Below, in pieces: positions 8,049 to 20,113 of a DNA stretch of 43,328 bases. Location: NCBI GenBank assembly GCA_900078375.1, contig FLQS01000015.1, positions 66,594 through 109,921 of the forward strand, given 5' to 3'. Position numbers and translations under genes: made by a program. Source of the stretch: an uncultured Mycobacterium sp. (GTDB lineage: Bacteria; Actinomycetota; Actinomycetes; Mycobacteriales; Mycobacteriaceae). The notes under the pieces are model-generated. The model worked only from the letters and a program-made list of their open reading frames with translations. It ran no database searches and was not told the DNA's origin. Within the stretch, counting starts at the first letter, position 1. Each line of letters starts with the position of its first letter.

Positions 8049-9233
8049 ATGAAGATGTCAGCGCTTCTCTCGCGTAACACCGGTGCACGACCAGGCGTCA
8101 CGGGTACAGCCCGCGTCGACCGCGACATCGACCGTCTGCTGCGCCGCGTCGGCCCGGGCGACATCGTCGTGCTCGACATCCTCGACCTGGACCGCATGAC
8201 CGCTGACGCTCTGGTCGACGCCAACATCGCCGGCGTCGTCAACGCTTCCCCGTCGATCTCGGGTCGCTACCCGAACCTCGGTCCGGAGGTGTTGGTGGCC
8301 AACAACATCACGCTGATCGACAGCGCAGGCACCGAAGTCTTCAAGAAGATCAAGGACGGCGCGAAGATCCGGCTGCACAACGGCGGCGTGTACGCCGGCG
8401 ATCGCCGCCTGGTCCACGGAGTGGAGCGCAGCGACGAAGAGATCGCCGACCTCATGCAGGACGCCAAGACCGGGCTCGTCGCGCATCTGGAGGCCTTCGC
8501 CGGCAACACCATCGAGTTCATCCGTAGCGAGAGCCCGCTGCTGATCGACGGGATCGGCATCCCCGAGATCGACGTCGATGTCTACCGCCGCCACGTCCTG
8601 GTGGTGGCCGACGGGCCGGGCGCCGAGGAAGACCTCAAGGCGCTCAAGCCGTTCATCAAGGAGTACCAGCCGGTGCTGGTCGGTGTGGAGGGCGGCGCCG
8701 ACGTCCTGCAGAAGTGCGGCTACCGGCCCCAGCTGATCGTCGGAAACCCCGATCAGATGAGCGCGGACGTACTCAAGAGCGGCGCGCAGGTGGTACTTCC
8801 CGCCGACTCCGACGGCCACGCCAGCGGTTTGGAGCGCATCCAGGACCTGGGTATCGGGGCGATGACGTTCCCGGCCGCGGGTTCGGCCGCCGATCTGGCG
8901 CTGCTGCTCGTCGATCACCATGGTGCCGCGCTGATCGTCACCGCAGGTCATTCGGCGAGCATCGAAGAGTTCTTCGATCGCTCCCGCCAACAGAGCAACC
9001 CGTCGACCTTCCTCACCCGGTTGAAGGTGGGTGAGAAGCTCGTCGATGCGAAAGCCGTTGCCACGCTGTATCGCAACCATATCTCGGGCGGCGCGATCGC
9101 CATGCTGATCCTGGCTGTTCTGTTCGCCATCATCGCCGCGCTGTGGGTGTCGCGGGCCGACACGTTCGTCATCGACTGGATCGTGACGTATTGGAACCAT
9201 TTCTCGCTGTGGGTGCAGAGCTGGGTGACCTAG
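8049..9233 (+). CDS. steA: Septation protein SteA (Rv1697-like)
   Basis: SteA and its partner SteB act in cell separation and envelope integrity in corynebacteria; the mycobacterial homologue is Rv1697. The 394-residue protein has a thiamin-pyrophosphokinase-like region (for example VLVGVEGGADVLQKCGYRPQLIVGNPDQMS) and a C-terminal membrane segment (AIAMLILAVLFAIIAALWV, about 350-370) followed by a short tail. The next gene begins 25 bases later and is the expected partner. ATG 8049 gives the conserved MKMS start. In M. tuberculosis it follows recN directly; here three genes lie between. Confidence 0.93.
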   Translation: MKMSALLSRNTGARPGVTGTARVDRDIDRLLRRVGPGDIVVLDILDLDRMTADALVDANIAGVVNASPSISGRYPNLGPEVLVANNITLIDSAGTEVFKKIKDGAKIRLHNGGVYAGDRRLVHGVERSDEEIADLMQDAKTGLVAHLEAFAGNTIEFIRSESPLLIDGIGIPEIDVDVYRRHVLVVADGPGAEEDLKALKPFIKEYQPVLVGVEGGADVLQKCGYRPQLIVGNPDQMSADVLKSGAQVVLPADSDGHASGLERIQDLGIGAMTFPAAGSAADLALLLVDHHGAALIVTAGHSASIEEFFDRSRQQSNPSTFLTRLKVGEKLVDAKAVATLYRNHISGGAIAMLILAVLFAIIAALWVSRADTFVIDWIVTYWNHFSLWVQSWVT

Positions 9234-9258
9234 GCGTAGGGCAGAAAGGCTCACTGTT

Positions 9259-10200
9259 GTGATTTCGCTACGCCAACATGCCATTTCGCTGGCAGCGGTG
9301 TTCCTCGCGCTGGCCGTCGGGGTGTTCCTGGGCTCCGGCGTGCTCTCGGACACGCTGCTGTCCGGACTGCGCGCCGAAAAGCAGGATCTGAACAAACAGA
9401 TCACCACGCTTACCGATCAACGCAATGCGGTGAACGAAAAGCTCAGCGCTGCTAATGATTTCGACACCCAGATGTCCGGCCGGATGGTGCGCGACGCGCT
9501 GGCGGGAAAGTCGGTGGTGCTGATCCGCACACCGGACGCCGACAACGACGACGTGGCCGCGATGAGCCGGATCGTCGGCCAGGCCGGCGGCGTTGTCACC
9601 GGGACGATCGCGCTGACGGGGCAGTTCGTCGAGGCGAACTCCGCGGAGAAGCTGCGCTCGGTGGTGAACTCCTCGATCGTGCCGGCCGGGGCGCAGCTGA
9701 GCACCACGATGGTCGACCAGGGATCCCAAGCCGGTGATCTGCTCGGCATCGCTCTGCTGATCAATCGCAAGCCCGAGATCAGACCGGCCGACGACACCCA
9801 GCGCGACACCGTGCTGGCCGCGTTGCGCGACACCGGCTTCCTGACCTACCAGGGCGATCACATCGGCGCGGCCAACACTGCGGTCGTCGTCACCGGGGGA
9901 GCACTGGGCGACGACGCCGGCAACCAGGGTTCGACCGTCGCCCGCTTCGCCGCCGCCATGGCCCCGCACGGGGCGGGGACCGTCCTGGCCGGCCGGGACG
10001 GATCCGCCGGCGGGACCGCCGCGGTGGCGGTGACCCGCGCCGACGCGGGCATGGCCGCGGATGTGACCACTGTCGACGACATCAGCGTCGAGTCCGGCCG
10101 CATCACCACCGTGCTGGCCCTGCAGAACCTGATCAACGGCGGACCGACGGGGAAGTTTGGCATCGGGCCCGGTGCCACGTCGATCACGGTCCCGCAGTAA
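9259..10200 (+). CDS. mctB: MctB/SteB membrane protein (Rv1698-like)
   Basis: The homologue Rv1698 (MctB) was described as an outer-membrane channel-like protein needed for low intracellular copper, while the corynebacterial orthologue is SteB, partner of SteA; both roles are plausible. The 313-residue protein starts with ISLRQHAISLAAVFLALAVG, a single N-terminal membrane segment. A coiled coil follows (about 32-70, LRAEKQDLNKQITTLTDQRN), then a mixed alpha/beta domain. GTG 9259 has AGAAAGG about ten bases upstream. It sits immediately after steA, probably in one transcript. Confidence 0.93.
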   Translation: MISLRQHAISLAAVFLALAVGVFLGSGVLSDTLLSGLRAEKQDLNKQITTLTDQRNAVNEKLSAANDFDTQMSGRMVRDALAGKSVVLIRTPDADNDDVAAMSRIVGQAGGVVTGTIALTGQFVEANSAEKLRSVVNSSIVPAGAQLSTTMVDQGSQAGDLLGIALLINRKPEIRPADDTQRDTVLAALRDTGFLTYQGDHIGAANTAVVVTGGALGDDAGNQGSTVARFAAAMAPHGAGTVLAGRDGSAGGTAAVAVTRADAGMAADVTTVDDISVESGRITTVLALQNLINGGPTGKFGIGPGATSITVPQ

Positions 10201-10279
10201 CCCGGCCGGGGAGTAACCCCGAAGTAACGCAGCCCACTGGCGTGTTAGCGCCACCTTGTCGGGGTCGGTGTTAGGGTGA

Positions 10280-12724
<2,445 letters not shown>

Positions 12725-12728
<4 letters not shown>

Positions 12729-13669
12729 CGACCTTCCAAGCAGCCTTGGATGGGCAGCTGCAGGGCTACCTCGACCACCTCACTATCGAGCGCGGGGTCG
12801 CGGCCAACACCATCAGCTCGTATCGGCGTGACCTGCGCCGCTACGTCGAGCACCTGGCCCTGCGCGGTATCGACGACCTGGCCGATGTCACCGAGAACGA
12901 CGTCAGCGACTTCCTGGTTGCGCTGCGCCGCGGCGACCCGGACGCCGGCTCGGTGCCGCTGTCGGCGGTGTCGGCGGCGCGGGCCGTGATCGCGGTGCGC
13001 GGATTTCACCGGTTCGCCACCGCAGAAGGGATCATCGGCGTCGACGTCGCCCGCGCGGTCAAGCCGCCCACGCCCAGCCGTCGTCTCCCCAAGAGCCTGA
13101 GCCTTGACGACGTGCTGGCCCTGCTCGATGGCGCCGGCGGGGATAACCCGTCCGATGGGCCGCTGACCCTGCGCAACCGCGCCATGCTGGAGCTGCTGTA
13201 TTCCACCGGCGCCCGCATCTCCGAGGCGGTCGGCCTGGACGTCGACGACGTCGACACCGAAGCCCGGTCGGTGCTGCTGCGCGGCAAGGGCGGTAAGCAA
13301 CGGCTGGTGCCTGTCGGCCGGCCGGCGATCGCGGCGCTGGATGCCTACCTGGTCCGGGGCCGCCCCGATCTGGCACGCCGGGGACACGGGGGGCCGGCGA
13401 TTTTCCTCAATTCACGGGGCGGCCGGCTGTCCCGCCAGAGCGCCTGGCAGGTCTTGCAGGATGCCGCCGAGCGGGCCGGCATCTCGGCGGCGGTGTCGCC
13501 ACACACGTTGCGGCACTCGTTCGCCACCCACCTGCTCGACGGCGGGGCCGACGTCCGTGTGGTCCAGGAGCTGCTCGGACACGCCTCGGTCACCACGACG
13601 CAGATCTACACCCTGGTCACCGTGCACGCGCTGCGCGAGGTCTGGGCCGGCGCACATCCGCGCGCTTGA
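12725..13669 (+). CDS. xerD: Tyrosine recombinase XerD
   Basis: XerD with XerC resolves chromosome dimers at dif. The 314-residue protein has the N-terminal SAM-like core-binding domain (about 8-100) and the catalytic domain with all expected residues: R164 (TGARISEA), K188 (LRGKGGK), H260 and R263 ([10 protein letters not shown]), H286 (LLGHAS) and nucleophile Y295 (TQIYT). ATG 12725 overlaps the Nudix stop (ATGA). It is a core-genome gene in its usual mycobacterial place (Rv1701), not a phage integrase. The PE/PPE, cycA and other genes that follow it in M. tuberculosis are absent here. Confidence 0.96.
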
Positions 13670-13763
13670 TGTCGCGGGTCTGCAGTTCGGAGAGCCGACA
13701 CACCGTTAGACTTTCGCGGATGTTCGCCACGCCGCCGAATCGCCTGATGACGGGGGGCACGGC

Positions 13764-14624
13764 GTGACCGACGAGGCAGACGATTCCGCTATCGGTCTCA
13801 CCGGCCGCCCGCCCCGCCACATTCCCGAACCACAGCCGCTGACCTCGCACGGACCGGCCAAGGTCATCTCGATGTGTAACCAGAAGGGCGGCGTCGGCAA
13901 GACCACCTCCACGATCAACCTGGGGGCGGCGCTGGCCGAGTACGGCCGGCGGGTTCTGTTGGTGGACCTCGACCCGCAGGGTGCGTTGTCGGCCGGGCTG
14001 GGCGTGCCGCATTACGAACTCGCCCATACCGTGCACAACCTGATGATCGAGCCGCGGGTGAGCATCGACGAGGTGCTGATCAACACTCGGGTCAAGAACC
14101 TGGACCTGGTGCCCAGCAACATCGACTTGTCGGCCGCCGAGATCCAGCTGGTCAACGAGGTCGGCCGCGAGCAGACCCTGGCCCGAGCGCTGCACCCGGT
14201 GCTCGACCGCTACGACTACGTGCTGATCGACTGCCAGCCATCGCTGGGCCTGCTTACCGTCAACGCGCTGGCCTGCTCCGACGGGGTGGTCATCCCGACC
14301 GAATGCGAGTACTTCTCGCTGCGCGGGCTGGCGCTGCTCACCGACACCGTCGACAAGGTGCGCGAGCGGCTCAATCCGCGGCTGTCGATCAGCGGGATTC
14401 TGATCACCCGATTCGACAACCGCACGGTCAACGCCCGCGAGGTGATGGCACGTGTCCTGGAACGCTTCGGCGACCTGGTGTTCGACACCGTGATCAGCCG
14501 CACCGTGCGCTTCCCCGAGACCAGTGTCGCCGGCGAGCCCATCACCACATGGGCGCCGAAATCTACTGGCGCACAGGCATATCGATCGCTGGCCCGTGAG
14601 GTCATCGACCGCTTCGGCAAGTGA
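13764..14624 (+). CDS. ParA/Soj-family ATPase (Rv1708-like)
   Basis: A deviant-Walker ATPase. After a 30-residue disordered leader comes VISMCNQKGGVGKTTSTINL (Walker A KGGVGKTT at 41-48). It is followed by VLLVDLDPQGALSAGLG and LIDCQPSLGLLTVNAL. There is no parB nearby; the gene is immediately upstream of, and coupled to, scpA. So it is not the main chromosome-partition ParA (which sits near oriC) but the Rv1708 paralogue linked to condensin, probably acting in nucleoid organisation. GTG 13764 is the start; 94 bases separate it from xerD, the largest gap in this block. Confidence 0.93.
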   Translation: MTDEADDSAIGLTGRPPRHIPEPQPLTSHGPAKVISMCNQKGGVGKTTSTINLGAALAEYGRRVLLVDLDPQGALSAGLGVPHYELAHTVHNLMIEPRVSIDEVLINTRVKNLDLVPSNIDLSAAEIQLVNEVGREQTLARALHPVLDRYDYVLIDCQPSLGLLTVNALACSDGVVIPTECEYFSLRGLALLTDTVDKVRERLNPRLSISGILITRFDNRTVNAREVMARVLERFGDLVFDTVISRTVRFPETSVAGEPITTWAPKSTGAQAYRSLAREVIDRFGK

Positions 14625-15430
14625 CCGAACAGCCGGCGCCCGAAAAGGGCTTCCGTGTCACGCTGACCAATTTCGAGGGTCCGTTCGATCTGCTGTTGCA
14701 GCTGATCTTCGCCCACCGCCTCGATGTGACCGAGGTCGCGCTGCATCAGGTGACCGATGAGTTCATCGCCTACACCCGGGCGATCGGGCCCGAACTCGAG
14801 CTCGACGAGACCACCACGTTTTTGGTGATTGCCGCCACATTGCTCGACCTCAAGGCCGCGCGGCTGCTGCCCTCCGGGGAGGTGCATGACGAGGAGGACC
14901 TGGCGCTGCTGGAGGTGCGCGACCTCTTGTTCGCGCGGCTGCTGCAGTACCGCGCCTTCAAGCATGTCGCCGAGATGTTCGCCGAACTGGAGGCCGCGGC
15001 GCTGCGGAGCTACCCGCGTGCCGTCGCGCTCGAAGACCGATTCTCCGACCTGCTTCCCGAGGTCATGCTGGGTGTCGACGCCGCAAGCTTCGCAGAGATC
15101 GCGGCCGCCGTGTTCACCCCGCGGCCGGTGCCCACCGTTGCCACCGAACATCTGCACGTACAGCAAGTGTCGGTGCCCGAGCAGGCCGAGCGGCTACTGG
15201 AGTTCCTGTCGGCACGCGGGGTCGGGCAGTGGGCGTCGTTCAAGGAATTGGTGGCTGACTGTGACGAGCCGATCCAGATCGTCGGGCGCTTCCTGGCGCT
15301 GCTCGAATTGTATCGGGCCAGGACGGTAGCATTTGAGCAGTTAGAACCGCTTGGTGTGCTCCAGGTTTCATGGACCGGAGATCGGCAGGTAGACGACGAG
15401 CTGGTCAGATCCGAGTGGGAAGAAGAATAG
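14621..15430 (+). CDS. scpA: Segregation and condensation protein A
   Basis: ScpA is the kleisin subunit that bridges the SMC heads in bacterial condensin. The 269-residue protein shows the family N-terminus FRVTLTNFEGPFDLLLQLI followed by LDVTEVALHQVTDEF, then an acidic helical middle and a C-terminal winged helix ending LGVLQVSWTGD. GTG 14621 overlaps the parA-like stop (GTGA), implying coupling. scpB follows eight bases later. Length and order match M. tuberculosis Rv1709. Confidence 0.96.
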   Translation: MTEQPAPEKGFRVTLTNFEGPFDLLLQLIFAHRLDVTEVALHQVTDEFIAYTRAIGPELELDETTTFLVIAATLLDLKAARLLPSGEVHDEEDLALLEVRDLLFARLLQYRAFKHVAEMFAELEAAALRSYPRAVALEDRFSDLLPEVMLGVDAASFAEIAAAVFTPRPVPTVATEHLHVQQVSVPEQAERLLEFLSARGVGQWASFKELVADCDEPIQIVGRFLALLELYRARTVAFEQLEPLGVLQVSWTGDRQVDDELVRSEWEEE

Positions 15431-15438
15431 AACCAACC

Positions 15439-16134
15439 ATGACCGACGACGCAGCCGAATTACCCGACTTGGACCTGGATATCGACGTCGCCCACGCCGA
15501 TCTGGACGACGACGAACTGGGCCGGGTGCTGGAGGCGCTGCTGCTGGTGGTGGACACCCCGGTCAACGCCGAGACATTGGCGACCGTGACCGAGCAGCCG
15601 GTGTATCGCATCACCGGCAAGCTGGAGTTGATGGCCGGCGAGCTGGCGGCCCGCGACAGCGGTATCGATTTGCGTGAAGCCGGCGGCGGCTGGCGGATGT
15701 ACACCCGGGCCCGCCTGGCGCCCTACGTAGAGCGGCTGCTCTTGGACGGGTCCCGGTCGAAGCTGACCCGGGCGGCACTGGAGACACTGGCGGTGGTGGC
15801 CTACCGCCAGCCGGTAACCCGGGCACGGGTCAGTGCGGTGCGCGGTGTCAATGTCGACGCAGTGATCCGAACGTTGGTGGCGCGTGGGCTGATCACCGAG
15901 GCAGGCGCCGACGAGGACACCGGCGCAACGATGTTCGCCACCACCGAGCTGTTCCTCGAGCGGCTCGGACTCTCGTCGCTGACGGACCTCCCTGATATCG
16001 CCCCGCTGCTTCCCGACGTCGACGTGATCGACGAGATGAGTGAAAACCTGGACGACGAGCCACGTTTCGCCAGGCTGTCTGGTGGCGGTAACGCAGTCCC
16101 GAACATGTCCTTCGATGTGGACACTGATGCCTGA
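15439..16134 (+). CDS. scpB: Segregation and condensation protein B
   Basis: ScpB dimers bind ScpA in condensin. The 231-residue protein has two winged-helix domains; family landmarks are LGRVLEALLLVVDTPVNAETLA, GWRMYTRARLAPYVERLL, and ALETLAVVAYRQPVTRARVS followed by RGVNVDAVIRTL. ATG 15439 gives the same length as M. tuberculosis ScpB; the frame is open further upstream within scpA. An acidic N-terminal leader (about 25 residues) is typical of actinobacteria. It overlaps rluB by eight bases. Confidence 0.95.
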   Translation: MTDDAAELPDLDLDIDVAHADLDDDELGRVLEALLLVVDTPVNAETLATVTEQPVYRITGKLELMAGELAARDSGIDLREAGGGWRMYTRARLAPYVERLLLDGSRSKLTRAALETLAVVAYRQPVTRARVSAVRGVNVDAVIRTLVARGLITEAGADEDTGATMFATTELFLERLGLSSLTDLPDIAPLLPDVDVIDEMSENLDDEPRFARLSGGGNAVPNMSFDVDTDA

Positions 16135-16870
16135 ACCAGAAGGTGTGCGGCTGCAGAAGGTCTTGTCACAGGCCGGGATTGCGTCGCGGCGTGTCGCCGA
16201 ACGGATGATCCTCGACGGCCGGGTCGAGGTCGACGGGCAGATCGTCACCGAAATGGGTACCCGGGTCGATCCGTCCACCGCCGAAATCCGGGTAGACGGG
16301 TCGCGGGTCGTCCTGGACGACACGATGATGTATCTGGCGATCAACAAGCCCATCGGCATGCATTCGACGATGTCGGATGACCGGGGCCGCCCGTGTGTCG
16401 GCGACCTGGTGGAGCACCGGGTGCGCGGCAACAAGAACCTGTTTCACGTCGGGCGGCTGGATGCCGACACCGAGGGCCTGCTGTTGCTGACCAATGACGG
16501 CGAGTTGGCCCATCGGCTGATGCACCCGTCGTTCGAGGTGCCTAAGACGTATCTGGCGACGGTAACCGGTTCGGTGCCAAAGGGTTTGGGCAAGTCACTG
16601 CGGGCTGGAGTCGAGCTGGACGACGGGCCTGCGTCGGTCGACGACTTTGCAGTGGTCGATGCGGTGCCGGGTAAGACGTTGTTGCGATTGACACTGCATG
16701 AGGGCCGCAAGCGAATCGTGCGCCGGCTGCTTGCGGCGGCGGGCTACCCGGTGGAGGCGCTCGTGCGGGTCAGCATCGGCGAGGTGACGCTCGGTGAGCA
16801 GCGGCCGGGCAGCATCCGTGTGTTGACCCGCAAGGAAGTTGGCGAACTGTACAAGGCGGTAGGTCTGTGA
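16127..16870 (+). CDS. rluB: 23S rRNA pseudouridine synthase RluB-type (Rv1711-like)
   Basis: An RsuA/RluB-family pseudouridine synthase. An S4 domain ([19 protein letters not shown], about 7-60) precedes the catalytic domain with the active Asp D112 in [20 protein letters not shown]. Other family segments are YLAINKPIG and [15 protein letters not shown]. RluB modifies U2605 in 23S rRNA; assignment to that site is by family. ATG 16127 overlaps the scpB stop and fits the family length; the reading frame is open further upstream but overlaps scpB. It overlaps cmk by four bases. Confidence 0.94.
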   Translation: MPEPEGVRLQKVLSQAGIASRRVAERMILDGRVEVDGQIVTEMGTRVDPSTAEIRVDGSRVVLDDTMMYLAINKPIGMHSTMSDDRGRPCVGDLVEHRVRGNKNLFHVGRLDADTEGLLLLTNDGELAHRLMHPSFEVPKTYLATVTGSVPKGLGKSLRAGVELDDGPASVDDFAVVDAVPGKTLLRLTLHEGRKRIVRRLLAAAGYPVEALVRVSIGEVTLGEQRPGSIRVLTRKEVGELYKAVGL

Positions 16871-17547
16871 GTGGCGTGGTAGTCGCTGTCGATGGCCCGG
16901 CAGGGACCGGAAAGTCTTCGGTGTCGCGGGGATTGGCGCGTGCGCTGAACGCCCACTACCTGGACACCGGGGCGATGTACCGGCTCGTGACGCTGTCGAT
17001 ACTGCGCGCCCGGGTCGACTTGGCCGATCCTGAGGCGATCGCTGCGTCCGCCGATGTGCCGTTGTCGGTGAGCAACGACCCGGATGTCGATCGCGCTTAC
17101 CTTGGCGGCGAGGATGTTTCGGCCGAGATCCGCGGCGACGAGGTCACCCGTGCGGTGTCTGCGGTGTCGGCAGTTCCCCAGGTGCGTGCCCGGCTGGTCG
17201 CGCTGCAGCGCGAATTAGCTTCCGGGCCAGACAATGTCGTTGTCGAGGGCCGCGACATCGGCACAGTCGTGCTGCCGGACGCGGACGTGAAGATCTTCCT
17301 CACCGCATCGGCTGAGACCCGGGCCCGTCGGCGCAACGATCAGAATGTCGCGGTCGGGTTGGCCGACGATTACGAGACGGTGCTGGCCGACGTGCGGCGC
17401 CGCGATCATCTGGACTCGACGCGCGCAGTGTCGCCGCTGCGCCCGGCCGACGACGCGGTGATCGTCGACACCAGCGAAATGACCGAGGCCGAAGTCGTGG
17501 CGCACCTGCTGCAGCTGGTCGAACAGCGAAGTGGGGCAATGCGATGA
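16867..17547 (+). CDS. cmk: Cytidylate kinase
   Basis: Phosphorylates CMP and dCMP. The 226-residue protein has the P-loop [17 protein letters not shown], then [32 protein letters not shown] and the lid [11 protein letters not shown] 16867 overlaps the rluB stop (GTGA), and the end overlaps der (ATGA), so three genes are translated as a coupled chain. Gene order cmk-der is conserved in actinobacteria. Confidence 0.96.
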   Translation: MSGVVVAVDGPAGTGKSSVSRGLARALNAHYLDTGAMYRLVTLSILRARVDLADPEAIAASADVPLSVSNDPDVDRAYLGGEDVSAEIRGDEVTRAVSAVSAVPQVRARLVALQRELASGPDNVVVEGRDIGTVVLPDADVKIFLTASAETRARRRNDQNVAVGLADDYETVLADVRRRDHLDSTRAVSPLRPADDAVIVDTSEMTEAEVVAHLLQLVEQRSGAMR

Positions 17548-18950
17548 GCGACGACGGTACCTGGTCCGACGAAACTGACTGGGAACTCACCGACGAGGGT
17601 GTCGATGGCGAAGAAAGCGAAGCGTTCGCGCCGCCACCGGTGGTCGCCATCGTGGGTCGGCCCAACGTCGGCAAGTCGACATTGGTGAACCGGATCCTGG
17701 GCCGGCGGGAAGCCGTCGTCCAGGACCTGCCCGGGGTGACCCGCGATCGCGTCTCGTACGACGCGATTTGGACCGGGCGGCGTTTTGTCGTGCAGGACAC
17801 CGGTGGCTGGGAGCCCGACGCGAAGGGTCTGCAGCAGCTGGTGGCCGAGCAGGCCTCGGTGGCGATGCAGACCGCCGACGCGATCATCCTGGTGGTCGAC
17901 GCGACGGTCGGTGCGACCGCCGGAGACGAGGCGGCGGCCCGGATTCTGCGCCGGTCGGGTAAGCCGGTGTTCTTGGCGGCCAACAAGGTTGACAACGAGA
18001 AAGGTGAGTCCGACGCGGCGGCACTGTGGTCGCTGGGGTTGGGGCAGCCGTATTCGGTCAGCGCCATACATGGTCGCGGCGTGGCCGATCTACTCGACGA
18101 GCTCCTCGCCGCCCTGCCCACCTCCTCGGAGGTCGCTCCGGGGCCCGGGGGACCGCGACGGGTGGCTCTGGTCGGCAAGCCGAACGTCGGTAAGAGCTCG
18201 CTGCTGAACCGGCTGGCCGGCGCCGAACGCTCAGTGGTGCACGACGTCGCGGGTACCACTGTCGATCCGGTCGACTCGCTGATCGAATTAGGCGGCAAGA
18301 CATGGCGTTTCGTCGACACCGCAGGGTTGCGCAAGCGGGTTGCGCAGGCCAGCGGGCACGAGTTCTACGCGTCGGTGCGCACGCACAGCGCGATTGACGC
18401 CGCCGAGGTGGTGGTCGTGTTGATCGACGCGTCGCAGCCGCTGACCGAGCAGGACCAGCGGGTGCTGACGATGGTCATCGAGGCGGGCCGGGCGCTGGTG
18501 CTGGCGTTCAACAAGTGGGATCTGGTCGACGAGGATCGGCGCTACCTCCTGGACAAGGAGATCGACCGCGAACTGGCGCAGCTGCAGTGGGCGCCGCGGG
18601 TGAACATCTCGGCCAAGAGTGGTCGGTCGGTGCAGAAGCTGGTGCCCGCGATGGAGACCGCGCTGGCGTCCTGGGATGCCCGCATCTCGACCGGGCAGCT
18701 CAATACCTGGATCAAGGACATCGTCGCCGCCACGCCGCCGCCGGTGCGCGGCGGTAAGCAGCCGCGGATCCTGTTCGCCACCCAGGCCACTGCTCGTCCA
18801 CCGACGTTTGTGCTGTTCACCAGCGGTTTTTTAGAGGCTGGCTATCGGCGGTTCCTGGAGCGCCGGCTGCGGGAGACCTTCGGTTTCGAGGGCAGCCCGA
18901 TCCGGATCAATGTCCGGGTGCGCGAGAAGCGCAAGCTCAAGCCGCGCTAA
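17544..18950 (+). CDS. der: Ribosome assembly GTPase Der (EngA)
   Basis: Der has two GTPase domains in tandem and acts in 50S subunit assembly. In this 468-residue protein domain 1 has [20 protein letters not shown] and NKVDN; domain 2 has [22 protein letters not shown] and NKWDLVD; the C-terminal KH-like domain ends [14 protein letters not shown]. The N-terminal 30 residues are acidic, as in other mycobacteria. ATG 17544 overlaps the cmk stop. It is the last gene of the coupled block starting at xerD/parA. Confidence 0.97.
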   Translation: MSDDGTWSDETDWELTDEGVDGEESEAFAPPPVVAIVGRPNVGKSTLVNRILGRREAVVQDLPGVTRDRVSYDAIWTGRRFVVQDTGGWEPDAKGLQQLVAEQASVAMQTADAIILVVDATVGATAGDEAAARILRRSGKPVFLAANKVDNEKGESDAAALWSLGLGQPYSVSAIHGRGVADLLDELLAALPTSSEVAPGPGGPRRVALVGKPNVGKSSLLNRLAGAERSVVHDVAGTTVDPVDSLIELGGKTWRFVDTAGLRKRVAQASGHEFYASVRTHSAIDAAEVVVVLIDASQPLTEQDQRVLTMVIEAGRALVLAFNKWDLVDEDRRYLLDKEIDRELAQLQWAPRVNISAKSGRSVQKLVPAMETALASWDARISTGQLNTWIKDIVAATPPPVRGGKQPRILFATQATARPPTFVLFTSGFLEAGYRRFLERRLRETFGFEGSPIRINVRVREKRKLKPR

Positions 18951-19000
18951 TCGGCGGGTTTGACGGCCGTTGCGGGCCGCTGAGCAGTAGATTGCGTGTC

Positions 19001-19306
19001 ATGGAGTTTGCTGCGTCTTCAGTGTCCGCTCGGCGACTGGTCTACGGGATCGCCGGATTGATGATTGCCGCCGCGCCCGCGGTCGCTGTGTTCACGGGTG
19101 CCGTTCACGGCTCTGCGCCCCGGGTGCTGGCGTGCTCGGAGACCGACACCGAGGACAGCTTCTCGATGGACTGCGCGCCGTCGGTCATTCCCGACACCAG
19201 TGACGTGCTGACCGAGGCCGAGGTCGCCGAGCCGGGCTGGAACGGCGGCGACCACGGGGGAGGCCCCGCTGGCGGGGCCCCCGGGAGTGGTGGCGGCCAC
19301 CGCTAA
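19001..19306 (+). CDS. Small exported protein, Gly-rich tail
   Basis: A 101-residue protein with an N-terminal hydrophobic segment (LVYGIAGLMIAAAPAVAVFTG, signal peptide or anchor). A short acidic domain with two Cys residues follows (VLACSETDTEDSFSMDCAPS, a likely disulphide), then the pattern EAEVAEPGWNGG and a Gly/Pro tail. I recognise the general pattern from small exported mycobacterial proteins but know no function. ATG 19001 is preferred; TTG 18992 is in frame. Its stop overlaps the stop of the convergent nitroreductase gene. Confidence 0.75.
   Translation: MEFAASSVSARRLVYGIAGLMIAAAPAVAVFTGAVHGSAPRVLACSETDTEDSFSMDCAPSVIPDTSDVLTEAEVAEPGWNGGDHGGGPAGGAPGSGGGHR
19262..19279. terminator. 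GC-rich hairpin between convergent genes
   Basis: GGCCCCG-CTGG-CGGGGCC forms a 7-bp all-GC stem just inside the end of the small exported gene, 24 bases before the convergent stops. It could end transcription in both directions, but it also encodes part of the Gly/Pro tail and has no U tract. Confidence 0.35.
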
Positions 19307-19986
19307 GCGTTGAGCCAGCGCTTTCCGTACGAGTCGAGGTGCACGACGTCCTCGACCGGTTTGCGGGTGGTCGGGCCGTAGCGTCCCTTCGGCCAGCCCA
19401 GAGGAATCACACAGACCGGGGTCACCGACAGCGGTAGACCCAGCGTTCTGCGTGCCGAGGTGACACTCCACAGCGGCATCGTGATCAGCGACGCTCCCAG
19501 GCCCATCGCGCGGGCCGCGAGCAGCACGTTCTGCACGCTCGGGTAGATGGACCCGAAAAACGACGACTCACCGACGAACGGGGTCGGCACGTAGGGCAGG
19601 CGCATCCCGCCGCGCAGGCAGGGGATGACCAGCACCGGGATCTCGCTGAAGTGCTCGACCTGCCATTTCACCGATCGCAGGATCTTCAGCATCGACTCGT
19701 CGCCGGCGGCCATCCGTTCGCCCATGGCGCCGTAAAGCGACCATCCTTGGCGGTAGCGCTTGCCGAGCTTGTCTTTGACCCGTTGGTCCTTGACGACGAT
19801 GAACTCCCAGTTCTGGCCGTTGGAGCCGGTGGGGGCGCGCAGCCCGAGTTCGATGCACTTTGCGACGATGGCGTCATCGACCGGGTCGGGTTTCACGCGT
19901 CGGATGGCCCGCTGGGTCATCATCGCGTCGAGTAGGGGCATGCTCAGGGCGGCCAGCGCCTCGTCGGTACTCGGTATCTCGCTCAT
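19303..19986 (-). CDS. Nitroreductase-family flavoprotein
   Basis: A 227-residue member of the FMN-dependent nitroreductase group: MMTQRAIRRVKPDPVDDAIV with the FMN phosphate-binding Arg cluster, then LGLRAPTGSNGQNWEFIVVKD, and late in the chain SVQNVLLAARAMGLGASLITMP and VIPLGWPKGRYGPTTRKPVEDVVH. Members use NAD(P)H to reduce nitro compounds, quinones or related electrophiles; substrate unknown. It is a single-gene unit, convergent with the small exported gene and divergent from the TauE-like permease. Confidence 0.92.
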   Translation of the reverse strand: MSEIPSTDEALAALSMPLLDAMMTQRAIRRVKPDPVDDAIVAKCIELGLRAPTGSNGQNWEFIVVKDQRVKDKLGKRYRQGWSLYGAMGERMAAGDESMLKILRSVKWQVEHFSEIPVLVIPCLRGGMRLPYVPTPFVGESSFFGSIYPSVQNVLLAARAMGLGASLITMPLWSVTSARRTLGLPLSVTPVCVIPLGWPKGRYGPTTRKPVEDVVHLDSYGKRWLNA

Positions 19987-20113
19987 AGGGAACGAGGTTA
20001 TTGGTCTCGCGCCTGGCTTGGTCGTGTGTGGTGTATCACGTTGCAGTGGAGGATGTTTGGTGGGTGCTATGCCCGACGTGGGCGGTGGTCAGCCGTCCGG
20101 TTAGGGTTTTTCA

